A program made the translations under genes and the position numbers. Below, one piece after another: positions 44,889-52,818 of a stretch of DNA of 64,000 nucleotides (its first letter is position 1; every line of letters starts with the position of its first letter). Below the pieces are notes generated by a model. The model did no database searches and was not told the DNA's origin. It saw only the letters and a list, made by a program, of their open reading frames with translations. This stretch comes from Pseudomonas sp. FeN3W (GTDB lineage: Bacteria; Pseudomonadota; Gammaproteobacteria; Pseudomonadales; Pseudomonadaceae): NCBI GenBank assembly GCA_030263805.2, contig CP136010.1, forward strand, positions 1,627,001 to 1,691,000. Reading direction: 5' to 3'.

Positions 44889-45533
44889 TCAGGCCCGGAC
44901 GAAAGGATTCTCGCGCATCTCGTCACCCAGCCGGGTATCCGGGCCGTGGCCGGTCACCACGGTCGCGTCTTCATCCAGCGAGTAGAGCCGCTGCTTGATG
45001 GAGCGCTCGATGGTGGCGTAGTCACCACCCCACAGATCGGTGCGCCCGATACCGCGGCGGAACAGGGTGTCACCCGCGATCAGCAGCTTGGCATCGGCGA
45101 ACCAGAAGCTCATGGAGCCCGGCGTATGCCCAGGCGTATGCAACGCCACGCCACAGCCACAGGACAGTTCCTCATCGTCGCTCAGCCACTGATCCGGCGC
45201 GGGCACCGGACGGTAGGGCACGCCAAACATGCGGCACTGCATCTCCAGGTTGTCCCAGAGCATCTGATCGGCCTTGTGCAGATGGAGCGTGGCGCCGGTC
45301 TTCTCCTTCATCGAGCCGGATGCGAGGAAGTGGTCCAGGTGCGCATGGGTGTGGATGATGCTCACCACCTTCAGTCCATGGGCGTCGAGTCGCGCCATGA
45401 TCAGTTCAGGATCGCCACCCGGATCGACCACGATGGCTTTCTTGCTGACAGGATCGCCAATGATCGTGCAGTTGCACTGCAACGGGCCGACAGGGAAGGT
45501 TTCGCGAATCAGCATCGGTTGGGTGGCAGCCAT
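44889..45533 (-). CDS. Metallo-beta-lactamase-fold hydrolase, YcbL/glyoxalase II-like
   Basis: Protein of 214 residues from ATG 45533 (GAGGA 5 nt upstream). The metal motif is THAHLDH near residue 57, followed by ALHTPGHTPGSMSFW, LIAGDTLFRRGIGRTDL and VTGHGPDTRLGDEM. The pattern and short C-terminal part resemble YcbL-type glyoxalase II relatives, which hydrolyse thioesters such as S-lactoylglutathione. The exact substrate is uncertain. Confidence 0.92.
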   Translation of the reverse strand: MAATQPMLIRETFPVGPLQCNCTIIGDPVSKKAIVVDPGGDPELIMARLDAHGLKVVSIIHTHAHLDHFLASGSMKEKTGATLHLHKADQMLWDNLEMQCRMFGVPYRPVPAPDQWLSDDEELSCGCGVALHTPGHTPGSMSFWFADAKLLIAGDTLFRRGIGRTDLWGGDYATIERSIKQRLYSLDEDATVVTGHGPDTRLGDEMRENPFVRA

Positions 45534-45736
45534 GACGTCCTCGGGTTGCGTGGCAATCTCTCGCTGCGCGGCGCGCAGGGAGGGCAGCTTGCCGAGTGGA
45601 CGGACCTCAGGCAACTGCCCGGATCGACAGCGATTGCCCGCCGCGATGGTTCAGGCCGGTCGCGACGGTGATCGCCCGATATCAGTACGCCCGGCAAATT
45701 CGTGGATGGATGCTACCGGGCGCCGAACCGATAAGC

Positions 45737-45760
45737 GACCTCGCTCAGTTGAGCGAGGTC
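45737..45760. repeat. Strong hairpin downstream of the acyl-CoA synthetase gene
   Basis: GACCTCGCTCA (45737-45747) and TGAGCGAGGTC (45750-45760) form a perfect 11-bp stem. No T-run on the minus strand; probable transcript end or processing hairpin. Confidence 0.65.
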
Positions 45761-45774
45761 TGCTCAGCGCTCCC

Positions 45775-47430
45775 CTATTCCTGCCAACGCGCGATCTCGC
45801 TGCGGATGCGCTTCTTGTCCAGCTTGCCGACGCTGGTCTTGGGGATCTCGCTGACCACCGCGATCTGCTGCGGGATCGCCCACTTGTTGATGTGCCCCTC
45901 GGCCACCGCCGGCTCGAGGAAGGCCTGCAAGTCGGCTGCGCTCAGTTCGCGGCCTTCGCACAGCACCACCAAGGCAAAGGGCCGCTCGCCCCAGCGCTCG
46001 TCCGGCACACCGACCACGGCAACGTCGCGCACCGCTTCGTGACGACTGATCAGCCCTTCCAACGTGAGGGATGACAGCCATTCACCGCCGGTCTTGATCA
46101 CATCCTTGATACGGTCGCGAATCTCGATATTGGCCATCTCGTCGATCACCGCGACGTCGCCGGTATGCAGCCAGCCATCGGCCCACAGCTCTTCGCTCTT
46201 CTCCGGCTCGTTGTAATAGCCCTGGGTCAGCCAGGGCGCACGCAGCACCAGTTCGCCCTGAGAGCTTCCGTCCGCCGGCAGGAAGCTGCCGTCCGCCGCC
46301 TGGATCGCCGCATCCACCAGCACCACCGGCACGCCAGCCTTGAGATGGAAGTTACTTCGGGTGTCTTCGTCGGCCTCGAGCAACTCGTCGTTGATGTGCG
46401 CGCCGGAAATCAACGGGCAGGTCTCGGACATGCCGTAGGCAGCGATCAGGTTCATACCGGCCGCCTTGGCCTGGTCGTAGAGGCCGCGGGTCAGCGCACT
46501 GCCGCCGATGGTGATCTTCCAACCCTTGAAGTCGGTGCCCTGGGCCGCCTTGGCGTTGAGCAGCATCTGCACGATGGTCGGCACGCAGTGGGAGAAGGTC
46601 ACCTGCTCACGGCGCCACAGCTCGATCAGGTATTCGGGATCGTAACGCCCGGGATAGACCTGCTTGAGGCCGAGCATGGTGGCGACGTAGGGCAAACCCC
46701 AGGCATGCACATGGAACATCGGCGTGATTGGCATGTAGACGTCATCCGAGCCCATCAGCCGAGGATTCTCCCGGCAGCCGACGGTCACTGCCGCAGCGAG
46801 GGTGTGCAGCACCAGCTGACGATGGGTGAAGTACACGCCTTTGGGGTTGCCGGTGGTGCCGGTGGTGTAGAAGGTCGTCGCGACCGAGTCCTCGTCGAAA
46901 TCGGGAAAGTCGTAGCTCGGCTCGGCGGCGGCCAGCAGGCTTTCATACTCGCCGACGCAATCCGGCAGACCGGCGTCGTGCACGTCGCCATCGGTGAGCA
47001 GCAGCGTCTTCTGCACGGTGGTCAGTTGCCCGGCAATCGCCTGGTACAGCGGCACGAACTCGCTGTTGACCAGCACGAAGCGGTCATCGGCGTGGTTCAT
47101 GGTGTAGAGGATCTGGTCCGGCGAGAGGCGCACGTTGATGGTATGCACCACGGCGCCGATCATCGGGATGGCGAACATGCATTCCAGATAGCGGTGGCTG
47201 TCCCAATCCATCACCGCCACGGTGTCGCCTGCCTTGACGCCGGCTGCGCTCAGCACGTTGGCCAACCGCGCGACCCGTTGATTCAGGGTGCGATAGTCGT
47301 AACGCAGCTGGTCACGGTAGACGATCTCGCGGGTGCGCTCGTAGCGTACGCCGGACAACAGCAGCCGCTTGATCAGCAGGGGGTACTGGTAAGCGTTCGC
47401 CGCGGGCTTGATGACACGGGTCTGCAGCAT
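45775..47430 (-). CDS. Medium/long-chain fatty acyl-CoA synthetase (AMP-binding)
   Basis: Adenylate-forming ligase of 551 residues from ATG 47430. P-loop YTTGTTGNPKGVYFTHRQL near residue 185, the MFHVHAWGLPYVATMLG block, AYGMSETCP near 345, LHTGDVAVID and RIKDVIKTGGEWLSSLTLEGL near 440-460, and the catalytic Lys in KTSVGKLDKKRI near the end. It activates a fatty acid as CoA thioester for beta-oxidation or related pathways; chain length cannot be read. An upstream ATG-less extension is not used. Confidence 0.93.
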   Translation of the reverse strand: MLQTRVIKPAANAYQYPLLIKRLLLSGVRYERTREIVYRDQLRYDYRTLNQRVARLANVLSAAGVKAGDTVAVMDWDSHRYLECMFAIPMIGAVVHTINVRLSPDQILYTMNHADDRFVLVNSEFVPLYQAIAGQLTTVQKTLLLTDGDVHDAGLPDCVGEYESLLAAAEPSYDFPDFDEDSVATTFYTTGTTGNPKGVYFTHRQLVLHTLAAAVTVGCRENPRLMGSDDVYMPITPMFHVHAWGLPYVATMLGLKQVYPGRYDPEYLIELWRREQVTFSHCVPTIVQMLLNAKAAQGTDFKGWKITIGGSALTRGLYDQAKAAGMNLIAAYGMSETCPLISGAHINDELLEADEDTRSNFHLKAGVPVVLVDAAIQAADGSFLPADGSSQGELVLRAPWLTQGYYNEPEKSEELWADGWLHTGDVAVIDEMANIEIRDRIKDVIKTGGEWLSSLTLEGLISRHEAVRDVAVVGVPDERWGERPFALVVLCEGRELSAADLQAFLEPAVAEGHINKWAIPQQIAVVSEIPKTSVGKLDKKRIRSEIARWQE

Positions 47431-47535
47431 GGGGGCATCCTGTTCTTGTTGGAGTTGTAAGCAGCACTCTAGAGCGTCCGCCCCCACGCAAAATCAGTCC
47501 AAAGGATTATTTTCCGCGCACCTCGTTTCAGCGTG

Positions 47536-48156
47536 TTAACCGATCTCGCTGACCGCCAGACGTACACCGAGGCCGATCAGTACGGCGCCGGTCAGCCTGT
47601 CGAACCAGTGGCCCATTCGCGCAAAGCCAGCACGTACGCGGCCTCGGCTGAACAGCCAGGCCACCAGCAGAAACCACAGCGCGGTGGCACTGGCGAGGTA
47701 GACGCCGTAACCGGCCTGCACCCACAGTGGCGTATCGGCGCTGATCACGACCGTGAATAGCGAGAGGAAGAACAGCGTGGCCTTGGGATTCAGGCCATTG
47801 GTGACGAAGCCGACGACGAACGCCTGCCAGGGTGAGCGATCCGAGGCTGTAGCGACCTCTTCTGCCGTATCCAGGCTCATGGGTCGCGCACGTAGCGCGC
47901 GCCAGCCGAGATAGAGCAGATAGCCTGCCGCCAGCCACTTGAAGAGGTTGAACAGCACAATCGACTGCGAGACGATCAGGCCGATGCCGAGCAGGGAATA
48001 GGCGACGTGGACGAATATCCCGCAGCCGACGCCCAACGCCGTCCAGCTTCCGACACGCCGGCCCTGGGTCACGCTTTCGCGGACCACCACCGCGAAATCC
48101 GGTCCCGGGCTGGCCACCGCGAGCAGATGCACCAGCGCCACGGTCATAAATTCCAT
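47536..48156 (-). CDS. LysE/RhtB-family amino acid exporter
   Basis: Protein of 206 residues with about six membrane segments. The family start is seen in VHLLAVASPGPDFAVVVRESVTQG, then GCGIFVHVAYSLLGIG, LFKWLAAGYLLYLGWRALR and VTNGLNPKATLFFLSLF. It exports an amino acid or related compound. ATG 48156 is chosen; a TTG at 48183 is an alternative. Divergent from the dehydrogenase gene. Confidence 0.92.
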   Translation of the reverse strand: MEFMTVALVHLLAVASPGPDFAVVVRESVTQGRRVGSWTALGVGCGIFVHVAYSLLGIGLIVSQSIVLFNLFKWLAAGYLLYLGWRALRARPMSLDTAEEVATASDRSPWQAFVVGFVTNGLNPKATLFFLSLFTVVISADTPLWVQAGYGVYLASATALWFLLVAWLFSRGRVRAGFARMGHWFDRLTGAVLIGLGVRLAVSEIG

Positions 48157-48233
48157 CCAGTACACAATCCAATCTCCACGCAATGCCGGGCTTCATTGTC
48201 GATCAGCCCCGGCTTCTCCGAAAGGTACAGTTG

Positions 48234-49193
48234 ATGTTCAGTCGCGCCGTTTTCCTCGATCTTTCTCCGCTCGAACAGGGCGACCTCGATCTGACCCCGC
48301 TGCAGGACGCATTCAGCGAACTGGTGTGTCATGAGCAAAGCACAGCGGATCAGATTGTCGAGCGTCTGCGCGGCGCGCAGGTGGCCATCGTCAACAAGGT
48401 CGCGCTGAATGCAGACACCCTGGCAGCCTGCCCCGATCTCAAGCTGATCCTGGTCTCCGCCACCGGAGTCAACAACATCGACCTGCAGGCCGCTGGCGAG
48501 CGCGGCATCGTGGTCTGCAACTGCCAGGCTTATGGCACCCCAACCGTGGCCCAGCACACGCTGATGTTGTTGCTGGCACTGGCCACCCGCCTGCCTGACT
48601 ACCAGGCGGCCGTCGCCCGCGGCCGCTGGCAGGAAAGTGGTCAGTTCTGTCTGCTGGACTTTCCCATCGTCGAGCTGGAAGGCAAGACCCTCGGCCTGCT
48701 CGGCCATGGCGAGCTCGGCAGTGCGGTGTCTCGACTGGCCGAGGCGTTCGGCATGCGCGTCCTGGTCGGCAACCTGCCGGGACGGCCGAAGCGCCCGGAA
48801 CGCCTGGATCTGGACGAACTGCTGCCGCAGGTGGACGCACTGACGCTGCACTGCCCGCTGACGGAGCAGACACGCAATCTGATCGGTGCGCACGAGTTGC
48901 AATTGATGAAACCGAGCGCGTTCCTGATCAACGCCGCCCGTGGTGGCCTGGTCGATGAGCAGGCATTGGCCGATGCCCTGCGCCGCGGACACCTGGGGGG
49001 TGCCGCCACCGACGTGCTGACCAGCGAGCCGCCAAGCGACGACAACCCCCTGCTGGACCCGAGCCTGCCCCGCCTGATCATCACCCCACACAGCGCCTGG
49101 GGCAGCCGTGAGGCACGCCAGCGTATCGTCGGCCAGCTCGCCGAGAATGCAACGGCCTTCTTTGCCGGCGCACCGATCCGGCAAGTGAACTGA
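48234..49193 (+). CDS. D-2-hydroxyacid dehydrogenase (glycerate dehydrogenase-like)
   Basis: NAD(P)-dependent dehydrogenase of 319 residues. TGVNNIDLQAAGERGIVVCN near residue 85, YGTPTVAQHTLMLLLALA, the dinucleotide loop LGLLGHGELGSAV near 152, the catalytic Arg in LINAARGGLVDEQAL near 232, and Glu and His in TSEPP and ITPHSAWGSREARQR. AAAGG lies upstream of ATG. It probably acts on hydroxypyruvate/glycerate or glyoxylate. Confidence 0.93.
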   Translation: MFSRAVFLDLSPLEQGDLDLTPLQDAFSELVCHEQSTADQIVERLRGAQVAIVNKVALNADTLAACPDLKLILVSATGVNNIDLQAAGERGIVVCNCQAYGTPTVAQHTLMLLLALATRLPDYQAAVARGRWQESGQFCLLDFPIVELEGKTLGLLGHGELGSAVSRLAEAFGMRVLVGNLPGRPKRPERLDLDELLPQVDALTLHCPLTEQTRNLIGAHELQLMKPSAFLINAARGGLVDEQALADALRRGHLGGAATDVLTSEPPSDDNPLLDPSLPRLIITPHSAWGSREARQRIVGQLAENATAFFAGAPIRQVN

Positions 49194-49202
49194 GCGCCGG
49201 CC

Positions 49203-49248
49203 TAGGGGCTGGGCACCCCGGCTTGCGAGAAAACGCCGATAGCCCCTA
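49203..49248. repeat. Inverted repeat TAGGGGCT ... AGCCCCTA after the dehydrogenase gene
   Basis: TAGGGGCT (49203-49210) and AGCCCCTA (49241-49248) flank a 30-bp GC-rich core. It may be the transcript end of the dehydrogenase gene or a small palindromic element. Confidence 0.5.
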
Positions 49249-49277
49249 AGCTCCCCGACTTTTTCCGGGAGACGCCG

Positions 49278-50276
49278 ATGGACCCTCGAAGCGAAGTGCT
49301 GCTGCGTCAGGCCGAGCTGTTTCAAGGCCGGCTGCTGCTGGCCGGACCGCCCGCCGATGACCTGCTGGGTCAGCTCCCCGCCGCGATTGGCTGGAGCTGG
49401 CATGCGGGCGAGCAGCAGCTGCTGGACCGGCGCTTCAGCGGGCGTTGCAGCTTTGGCGTCGCCCCGGCACCGGGCGAGTTCGACGCCGCCGTGCTGTTCC
49501 TGCCGAAATCCCGCGAACTCACCGACTATTTGCTGCAAACGCTGGCGGCGCGCCTCGATGGCCGGCCGCTGTATCTGGTCGGCGAGAAACGTGCCGGCGT
49601 CGAGCGCGCCGCCAGGCAACTGGCCGGGTTCGGCCGCGCACGCAAACTCGACAGCGCCCGCCATTGCCAGCTCTGGCAGGTGATGGTCGAGCAGGCACCT
49701 GCTGCTCCCGATCTGGACGCCCTGGCGCGCCACTTCACCCTGGAGCTGGCGGACGGCCCGTTGCAGGTCATCAGCCTGCCCGGCGTGTTCAGTCATGGTC
49801 GCCTGGATGTCGGCAGCGCCCTGCTGCTCGAGCACCTCGACGACCTCCCTGGCGGGCGCGTGCTCGACTTTGGCTGTGGGGCCGGCATTCTCGGCGCCAC
49901 GCTCAAGCGTCGCTACCCGCAAAGCGATCTGGTGCTGCTGGATGTGGACGCCTTCGCCATCGAGAGCAGCCGCCGGACGCTCGCCGCCAACGGACTCGAA
50001 GCTGAAGTCATTGCCGGCGATGGCATCGACGCCGCGCCACGACAACTGGCGGCGCTCGTCAGCAACCCGCCGTTCCACCAGGGCGTGCACACCAGCTACC
50101 GGGCCAGCGAGACGCTGATCGAATGCGCGGCCGAACACCTGGTCAGCGGTGGCGAGCTGCGTCTGGTCGCCAACGCATTCCTCAGGTACCCCCCCTTGAT
50201 CGAGCAGCATCTTGGCCCCTGCCACACGCTCGCCGAGCGCGACGGCTTCCGTATCTACCGCGCCGTGCGCCCCTGA
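49278..50276 (+). CDS. rsmC: 16S rRNA m2G1207 methyltransferase (RsmC)
   Basis: Protein of 332 residues with the two-domain RsmC layout: a degenerate N-terminal methyltransferase-like half (AAVLFLPKSRELTDYLL near 76) and a catalytic C-terminal half with PGVFSHGRLDVGSALLLEHL, the SAM loop VLDFGCGAGILGATL near 195, and the NPPFHQG catalytic motif near 260. It methylates G1207 of 16S rRNA. GGGAG precedes ATG. Confidence 0.93.
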   Translation: MDPRSEVLLRQAELFQGRLLLAGPPADDLLGQLPAAIGWSWHAGEQQLLDRRFSGRCSFGVAPAPGEFDAAVLFLPKSRELTDYLLQTLAARLDGRPLYLVGEKRAGVERAARQLAGFGRARKLDSARHCQLWQVMVEQAPAAPDLDALARHFTLELADGPLQVISLPGVFSHGRLDVGSALLLEHLDDLPGGRVLDFGCGAGILGATLKRRYPQSDLVLLDVDAFAIESSRRTLAANGLEAEVIAGDGIDAAPRQLAALVSNPPFHQGVHTSYRASETLIECAAEHLVSGGELRLVANAFLRYPPLIEQHLGPCHTLAERDGFRIYRAVRP

Positions 50277-50328
50277 CGCCAGCGACCACGGGTTGCACCG
50301 ACCGGCCGGTTGCGGCAAACTCGCCGCC

Positions 50329-50456
50329 GTCCTTGGGGGAGTAGTCTCCGACGAGCGCCCTGCTCGTCCGGCATGCGTCAACATACTTGGTCCGCAGACC
50401 ATGGCGCATGCGACCGGCCAGCGCGTAACGATACGCCAGGCCAGGTTTGACAAGAC
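50329..50456 (+). ncRNA. yybP-ykoY manganese riboswitch
   Basis: Both signature loops are present: GGGGGAGTAG (50335-50344) and ACATACTTGG (50381-50390). Supporting helices: GTCCTTG (50329-50335) with CAAGAC (50451-50456) as P1, ACGAGC/GCTCGT (50351-50356/50362-50367), GCATGCG/CGCATGC (50371-50377/50405-50411), GGTC/GACC (50389-50392/50397-50400) and GCGTA/TACGC (50423-50427/50432-50436). This class binds manganese and often controls GDT1, MntP and TerC-type genes, and the gene downstream is a GDT1 family member. Confidence 0.92.
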
Positions 50457-50530
50457 CCATGACATGTACACCTGACCCGGGCGGGCAGGCTGCGCATGTC
50501 ATGGTGAATCTGTCGACCCGCCCCAAAGGA
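50457..50530 (+). promoter_or_regulatory. Expression platform of the manganese riboswitch
   Basis: CCATGACATG (50457-50466) pairs with CATGTCATGG (50495-50504), while GGGCGGG (50479-50485) can pair with CCCGCCC (50517-50523) just before the ribosome site AAAGGA (50525-50530). The two helices interleave and so exclude each other, as expected for a switch acting on translation. Confidence 0.6.
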
Positions 50531-50537
50531 ATGCCGC

Positions 50538-51125
50538 TTGGAATCGTTTTTCGTCCCCACCCTGATCGTTGCGCTCGCCGAAATCGGCGACAAGACGCAG
50601 TTGCTCGCACTGCTGCTGGCAGCGCGTTATCGGCGACCGTGGCCGATCATCTGGGGCATCGTCGTCGCCACACTGGCCAACCATGCCGCCGCCGGTGCGG
50701 TCGGCAGCTGGGTATCGAGCCTGCTCTCGCCAGTGGCGCTGAGCTGGATACTGGCGGCAAGCTTCGCCGCCGTGGCGCTATGGACGCTGGTGCCGGACAA
50801 ACTGGATGACGACGATGCCAAGCTGGGCCGCCCCTACGGCCCCTTCGTCGCGACAACGATCGCCTTCTTCATTGCCGAGATGGGCGACAAGACCCAGGTC
50901 GCGACAGTGATGCTCGCCGCGCAGTATCCGGAATTCGTGCTGGTCATCCTCGGCACCACGGTCGGCATGCTGCTGGCCAACGTTCCGGTGGTACTGGTCA
51001 GCCACTTCGCCGCCGACCGCCTGCCGTTGACGCTGATCCGCCGGGTCGCCGCCGCCGGCTTTGCCGCACTGGCGCTGTACGCCGGCTATCAGGCTCTGAC
51101 CATGAGCACGATTGTCTCAGGCTGA
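50538..51125 (+). CDS. TMEM165/GDT1 (UPF0016) family manganese/calcium transporter
   Basis: Inner-membrane protein of 195 residues with the duplicated family signature: ALAEIGDKTQLLALLLAARY near residue 12 and IAEMGDKTQVATVMLAAQY near 113, each inside a three-helix repeat. Bacterial members such as MneA export manganese. The start is TTG 50538, 7 nt after AAAGGA; no ATG fits. The manganese riboswitch upstream strongly supports a manganese-efflux role. Confidence 0.95.
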   Translation: MESFFVPTLIVALAEIGDKTQLLALLLAARYRRPWPIIWGIVVATLANHAAAGAVGSWVSSLLSPVALSWILAASFAAVALWTLVPDKLDDDDAKLGRPYGPFVATTIAFFIAEMGDKTQVATVMLAAQYPEFVLVILGTTVGMLLANVPVVLVSHFAADRLPLTLIRRVAAAGFAALALYAGYQALTMSTIVSG

Positions 51126-51209
51126 TACCCAGCGCAAATCTGCGCAACCGGGGAGCTGATAGAGTGCGCTACCGCAGCGCACATCAGCGCCCCGAGGAGA
51201 TCAGGCTGC

Positions 51210-51653
51210 ATGTCAGCGGATGGACGCAAGAAACGAGTCTGCAACCATATCGATCTGAGCTGGAACAAGGGCCGCCTGGCCCTTTCCGAACAGATGCAGA
51301 GCAAGTATTTCGCCTACAAGGGCTCATTCATCGGCCAGCCGCTGAACAGCGCAGGTTTCGCCGAGCTCGTGCGCAATGTGCGTACGGCCATGCCGGATCT
51401 GGAAGTGGTGGTGGATGAATGCATCTGCGAGGGCCACAAGGTGGTCACCTCAAGCACGGTGATGGGAACACTGGCGACGCCGCTGTTCGGCTACTCGGTC
51501 ACCGACAAGATTCTCGCGATCGCCGTGATGAGCGTCTGGACGCTGAACCCGGCCGGCGATATCGAGGAAATCCACACGCTCATCGACCTCGAAGGCGTGC
51601 ATCAGCAACTGGGTATCGAGACGCCCCTTTCGACACTGCTGTCGCCGACCTGA
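51210..51653 (+). CDS. SnoaL-like (NTF2-fold) protein
   Basis: Protein of 147 residues resembling the SnoaL-like polyketide cyclase/ester cyclase group: YFAYKGSFIGQPLNSAGFAELVRNVRTAMPDLEVVVDE, cited in part as PDLEVVVDECICEGHKVV, then SVWTLNPAGDIEEIHTLIDL. Typically such proteins are small cone-shaped barrels acting on hydrophobic ligands. No specific substrate can be named. Convergent with the M48 peptidase gene. Confidence 0.75.
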   Translation: MSADGRKKRVCNHIDLSWNKGRLALSEQMQSKYFAYKGSFIGQPLNSAGFAELVRNVRTAMPDLEVVVDECICEGHKVVTSSTVMGTLATPLFGYSVTDKILAIAVMSVWTLNPAGDIEEIHTLIDLEGVHQQLGIETPLSTLLSPT

Positions 51654-51675
51654 GCGGCCGGCGGCAGGTCATCGC

Positions 51676-52494
51676 TCAACGGCCGCTGCGGGCCTGTTCG
51701 TAGAGCGGCATCACTTTTGGAATATTCGCCTTCAACGCCGCGGTGCGGGTGGTAGACGAGGGGTGTGTGCTCATGAACTCGGGCGGCGCCGAGCCACCGG
51801 CCGAAGCCATCTTTTCCCACAGCGTGATCGCCGCGTTCGGGTTGTAGCCCGCGCGCGCCGCCAGCTCCAGGCCGATCAGATCCGCTTCGTTCTCGTTGCC
51901 GCGACTGTTGGGCAACGTCATCAGGTACTCCACGCCCATGTTCGCCAGTTGCAGGCCGCCGGTACCGACGCCCATGGCCGACCCCAGCTGAGTCGCCATC
52001 TGCACACCATAGGCCTTGGACATCGCTTCGCGGCCGTGCTCGCGCAATGCGTGGGCGATCTCGTGGCCCATCACGGCCGCAATCTCGTCATCGGTGAGCT
52101 TCAGCTTCTCGATCAGGCCGGTGTAGAAGATGATCTTGCCGCCCGGGCCGCAGTTGGCGTTGAGCTCCGGGCTGTCGATGACATTGACTTCCCAGTCCCA
52201 TTGCGCGGCATCGGGGCGGAACACCGGCACCTTGGCGATCAGCCGCTGGGCAATGCCGTTGACCCGCTTGGTGATTGCGCTGTTCTTCTCCAGCACACCC
52301 TTGCTCGACGCCGCACTGAGCGTTTCCTGATAGGACTGGGCATACATCTGGTTGACCTGCTCGGTCGACAGCATGCTGAACATGTACTGCTTGCGGTCGA
52401 CACCTACGGCGCCGCCGCTGGTGGTGTTGACGGCCTGACAGCCCGCCAGCACGGCGGCGGCGACCAACAGCGACAATCTGTGCGGCTTGAACAT
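51676..52494 (-). CDS. M48-family metalloprotease lipoprotein
   Basis: Lipoprotein of 272 residues from ATG 52494 (GGAG upstream). Lipobox AAAVLAGC, lipidated Cys near residue 19. The zinc motif is HEIAH in AAVMGHEIAHALREHGREA near residue 145, with the third ligand Glu in NENEADLIGLELAARAGYNP near 195. It belongs to the LoiP/YcaL/BepA-like periplasmic proteases that watch over outer-membrane assembly. Its promoter region is taken up by a MITE-like palindrome beginning 35 bp upstream. Confidence 0.94.
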   Translation of the reverse strand: MFKPHRLSLLVAAAVLAGCQAVNTTSGGAVGVDRKQYMFSMLSTEQVNQMYAQSYQETLSAASSKGVLEKNSAITKRVNGIAQRLIAKVPVFRPDAAQWDWEVNVIDSPELNANCGPGGKIIFYTGLIEKLKLTDDEIAAVMGHEIAHALREHGREAMSKAYGVQMATQLGSAMGVGTGGLQLANMGVEYLMTLPNSRGNENEADLIGLELAARAGYNPNAAITLWEKMASAGGSAPPEFMSTHPSSTTRTAALKANIPKVMPLYEQARSGR

Positions 52495-52528
52495 CGAGTT
52501 TCTCCGGAAAACCTGCGCCCGTATCCTA

Positions 52529-52719
52529 GGGGCTGTTCCCGCTTCGTCGCAAGCCACGTCGCTGCGCCAAATGGCGCCATGGCCGGGCGGCGTTCCGCAG
52601 GCGCGGGACGCAGGTAATGGTGGTTCCCTTGCCAAGTCCCGCAACGCCGCATGGCGCCATTTGCCGCGCAACCCGCAGGGCCGGGCCGGCGCGGCCGCGT
52701 ACGAAACGGGAACAGACCC
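52529..52719. mobile_element. MITE-like long palindromic element, about 191 bp, non-coding
   Basis: Terminal inverted repeats GGGGCTGTTCCCG (52529-52541) and CGGGAACAGACCC (52707-52719), one mismatch, flanked by TA on both sides. Nested inside are AAATGGCGCCAT/ATGGCGCCATTT (52569-52580/52651-52662), GCGGCGTT/AACGCCGC (52587-52594/52643-52650) and GCGGGAC/GTCCCGC (52603-52609/52636-52642). The whole folds into one long hairpin with no coding frame. This is the form of a MITE. It fills most of the 324-bp space between the divergent M48 and chemoreceptor genes. Confidence 0.75.
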
Positions 52720-52818
52720 TATCGCGGGCCCTCCTGTCAGGCAACCGAACGTACAGCTGCAGTTGTCGCAACTCCTGCCGATAGCCTGCTTATCCGCTGC
52801 GCAATTGGAGTTCCGCAC

